This document shows, piece by piece, positions 63,364-64,000 of a DNA stretch of 64,000 nt (position 1 is the stretch's first letter; every line of letters starts with the position of its first letter). The DNA lies in NCBI GenBank assembly GCA_000711775.1, contig ARYC01017831.1, positions 25,456 through 89,455 of the forward strand. The letters run 5' to 3'. The position numbers and the translations under genes are program-made. The DNA is from Oxytricha trifallax (lineage: Eukaryota; Ciliophora; Spirotrichea; Sporadotrichida; Oxytrichidae). Below the pieces are notes generated by a model. The model was not told the origin of the DNA. It saw only the letters and a program-made list of their open reading frames with translations, and made no database searches.

Positions 63364-63473
63364 GATAATTTTTAACTACTTAAGGGCCAAAGTTTACGAC
63401 GAGACATATATCTACAACTTACTCCAGATATTATAATCCACTATCCCTTTCACTGTGACAATCACATTGATAT

Positions 63474-64000
63474 AAGATATCCTCTAAATATGACAAATTT
63501 AGATCCCTTCCGAGCTAGCCAACTCCTTAAAGATCACATAAATTTACAGGAATGCTATAGATCATAATATCCACTACACAGAAGATCAAACCTATATCTG
63601 TTTAGCAATCTCCCTCAAAATCGAAAAATAATAAAAATGCTACTGAAGATTATTGGATACTTGACGAAGTTAAACCCCCTTTTCAGGCAAAAAAACAAGG
63701 AGGAAAATCATTTCGAAGTCTAGTGACACAATTAAAAAGGGGGTCAGATATCTTAGCAATGCAAAGAGCAGACATAGAAGACCTCATTTTCATCATATCA
63801 CAATAAGAAGTACTCTAGAGTAAACAAACCATATAGATTTCATAATCGAACCCGTCTATAACATCCTTATATAAATTAGAGAAGGCCCTTATAAAGAAGA
63901 GGGTAATTTTACTATGGAACTATACTTAAACAAACTTGGACTTAGCTCTCACTCTTCGATAACCACATTAAACAGCTGGAAAAAGTATCAATATAACAAA
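63474..64000 (+). CDS. open frame running off the window
   Basis: 175 codons without TGA to the end of the window. The most protein-like stretch is NATEDYWILDEVKPPFQAKK followed by GGKSFRSLVTQLKRGSDI and MQRADIEDLIFIISQQEVLQ (63630-63830). The left part (63474-63630) is also open in two other frames with plausible peptides, so the true exon boundary is uncertain. Not recognised. Partial at the 3' side. Confidence 0.4.

Noticed and set aside
1..64000. CRISPR arrays, rRNA genes, bacterial-type operators or riboswitches
   Set aside because: No spaced direct-repeat arrays or conserved RNA cores were seen, and the code, introns and IESs show a ciliate nuclear genome.

Overview
The window looks like germline (micronuclear) DNA of a stichotrich ciliate of the Oxytricha/Stylonychia type. 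Four things support this. (1) TAA and TAG sit throughout obvious protein-coding frames where glutamine is expected, and genes end at TGA. (2) Introns are short, about 34-95 nt, GT...AG and AT-rich. (3) Several genes are interrupted by AT-rich internal eliminated sequences (IESs) bounded by 4-6 bp direct repeats ('pointers'), and deleting the IES plus one pointer restores the frame (worked out exactly at 6201-6234, 7214-7246, 37639-37719 and 40128-40161). (4) A C4A4/G4T4-ended insertion and a Tc1/mariner-like transposase relic resemble the TBE transposons of Oxytricha germline DNA. The genus is inference.

Layout: 0.24-0.52 kb, a decayed inverted-repeat element. 0.9-5.1 kb (+), a DDB1/CPSF-A family beta-propeller protein. 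5.3-6.4 kb (+), phosphoserine aminotransferase with one IES. 6.5-12.5 kb (+), eIF4G with a Q/N-rich N-terminus, MIF4G domain and MA3-like C-terminus, cut by several IESs. 12.8-14.3 kb (-), an unidentified coiled-coil/membrane protein in pieces. 14.6-16.1 kb (+), two unidentified ORFs. 16.2-37.0 kb (-), one very long gene (or a tight cluster) for a giant surface membrane protein: signal peptide, Cys-rich repeats, beta-helix repeats, a second Cys-rich block, multi-pass membrane region and cytoplasmic tail. Its introns and IESs carry a TBE-like insertion, covarying hairpins, and a 643-bp foldback element with a perfect 8-bp target duplication. 37.1-38.1 kb (+), a calcineurin-B-like EF-hand protein. 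38.2-42.2 kb (+), an RCC1-repeat plus coiled-coil protein. 42.4-43.8 kb (+), an unidentified gene. 45.0-46.0 kb (+), a gene that runs without a stop into a GC-rich block.

46.0-55.1 kb holds foreign-looking GC-rich DNA: a 0.55-kb GC island followed by two direct copies of a ~3.93-kb module with minus-strand ORFs, separated by 0.55 kb. 55.1-57.6 kb is very AT-rich. 57.7-59.04 kb is a decayed TBE/Tc1-like transposon. 59.25-60.47 kb is a 1.22-kb palindromic element flanked by TA. The last 3.5 kb is AT-rich with one small gene and an ORF leaving the window.

Many frames break by one base inside short A/T runs. I read these as consensus errors in the assembly rather than biology. All functional calls are by eye; no database search was possible.
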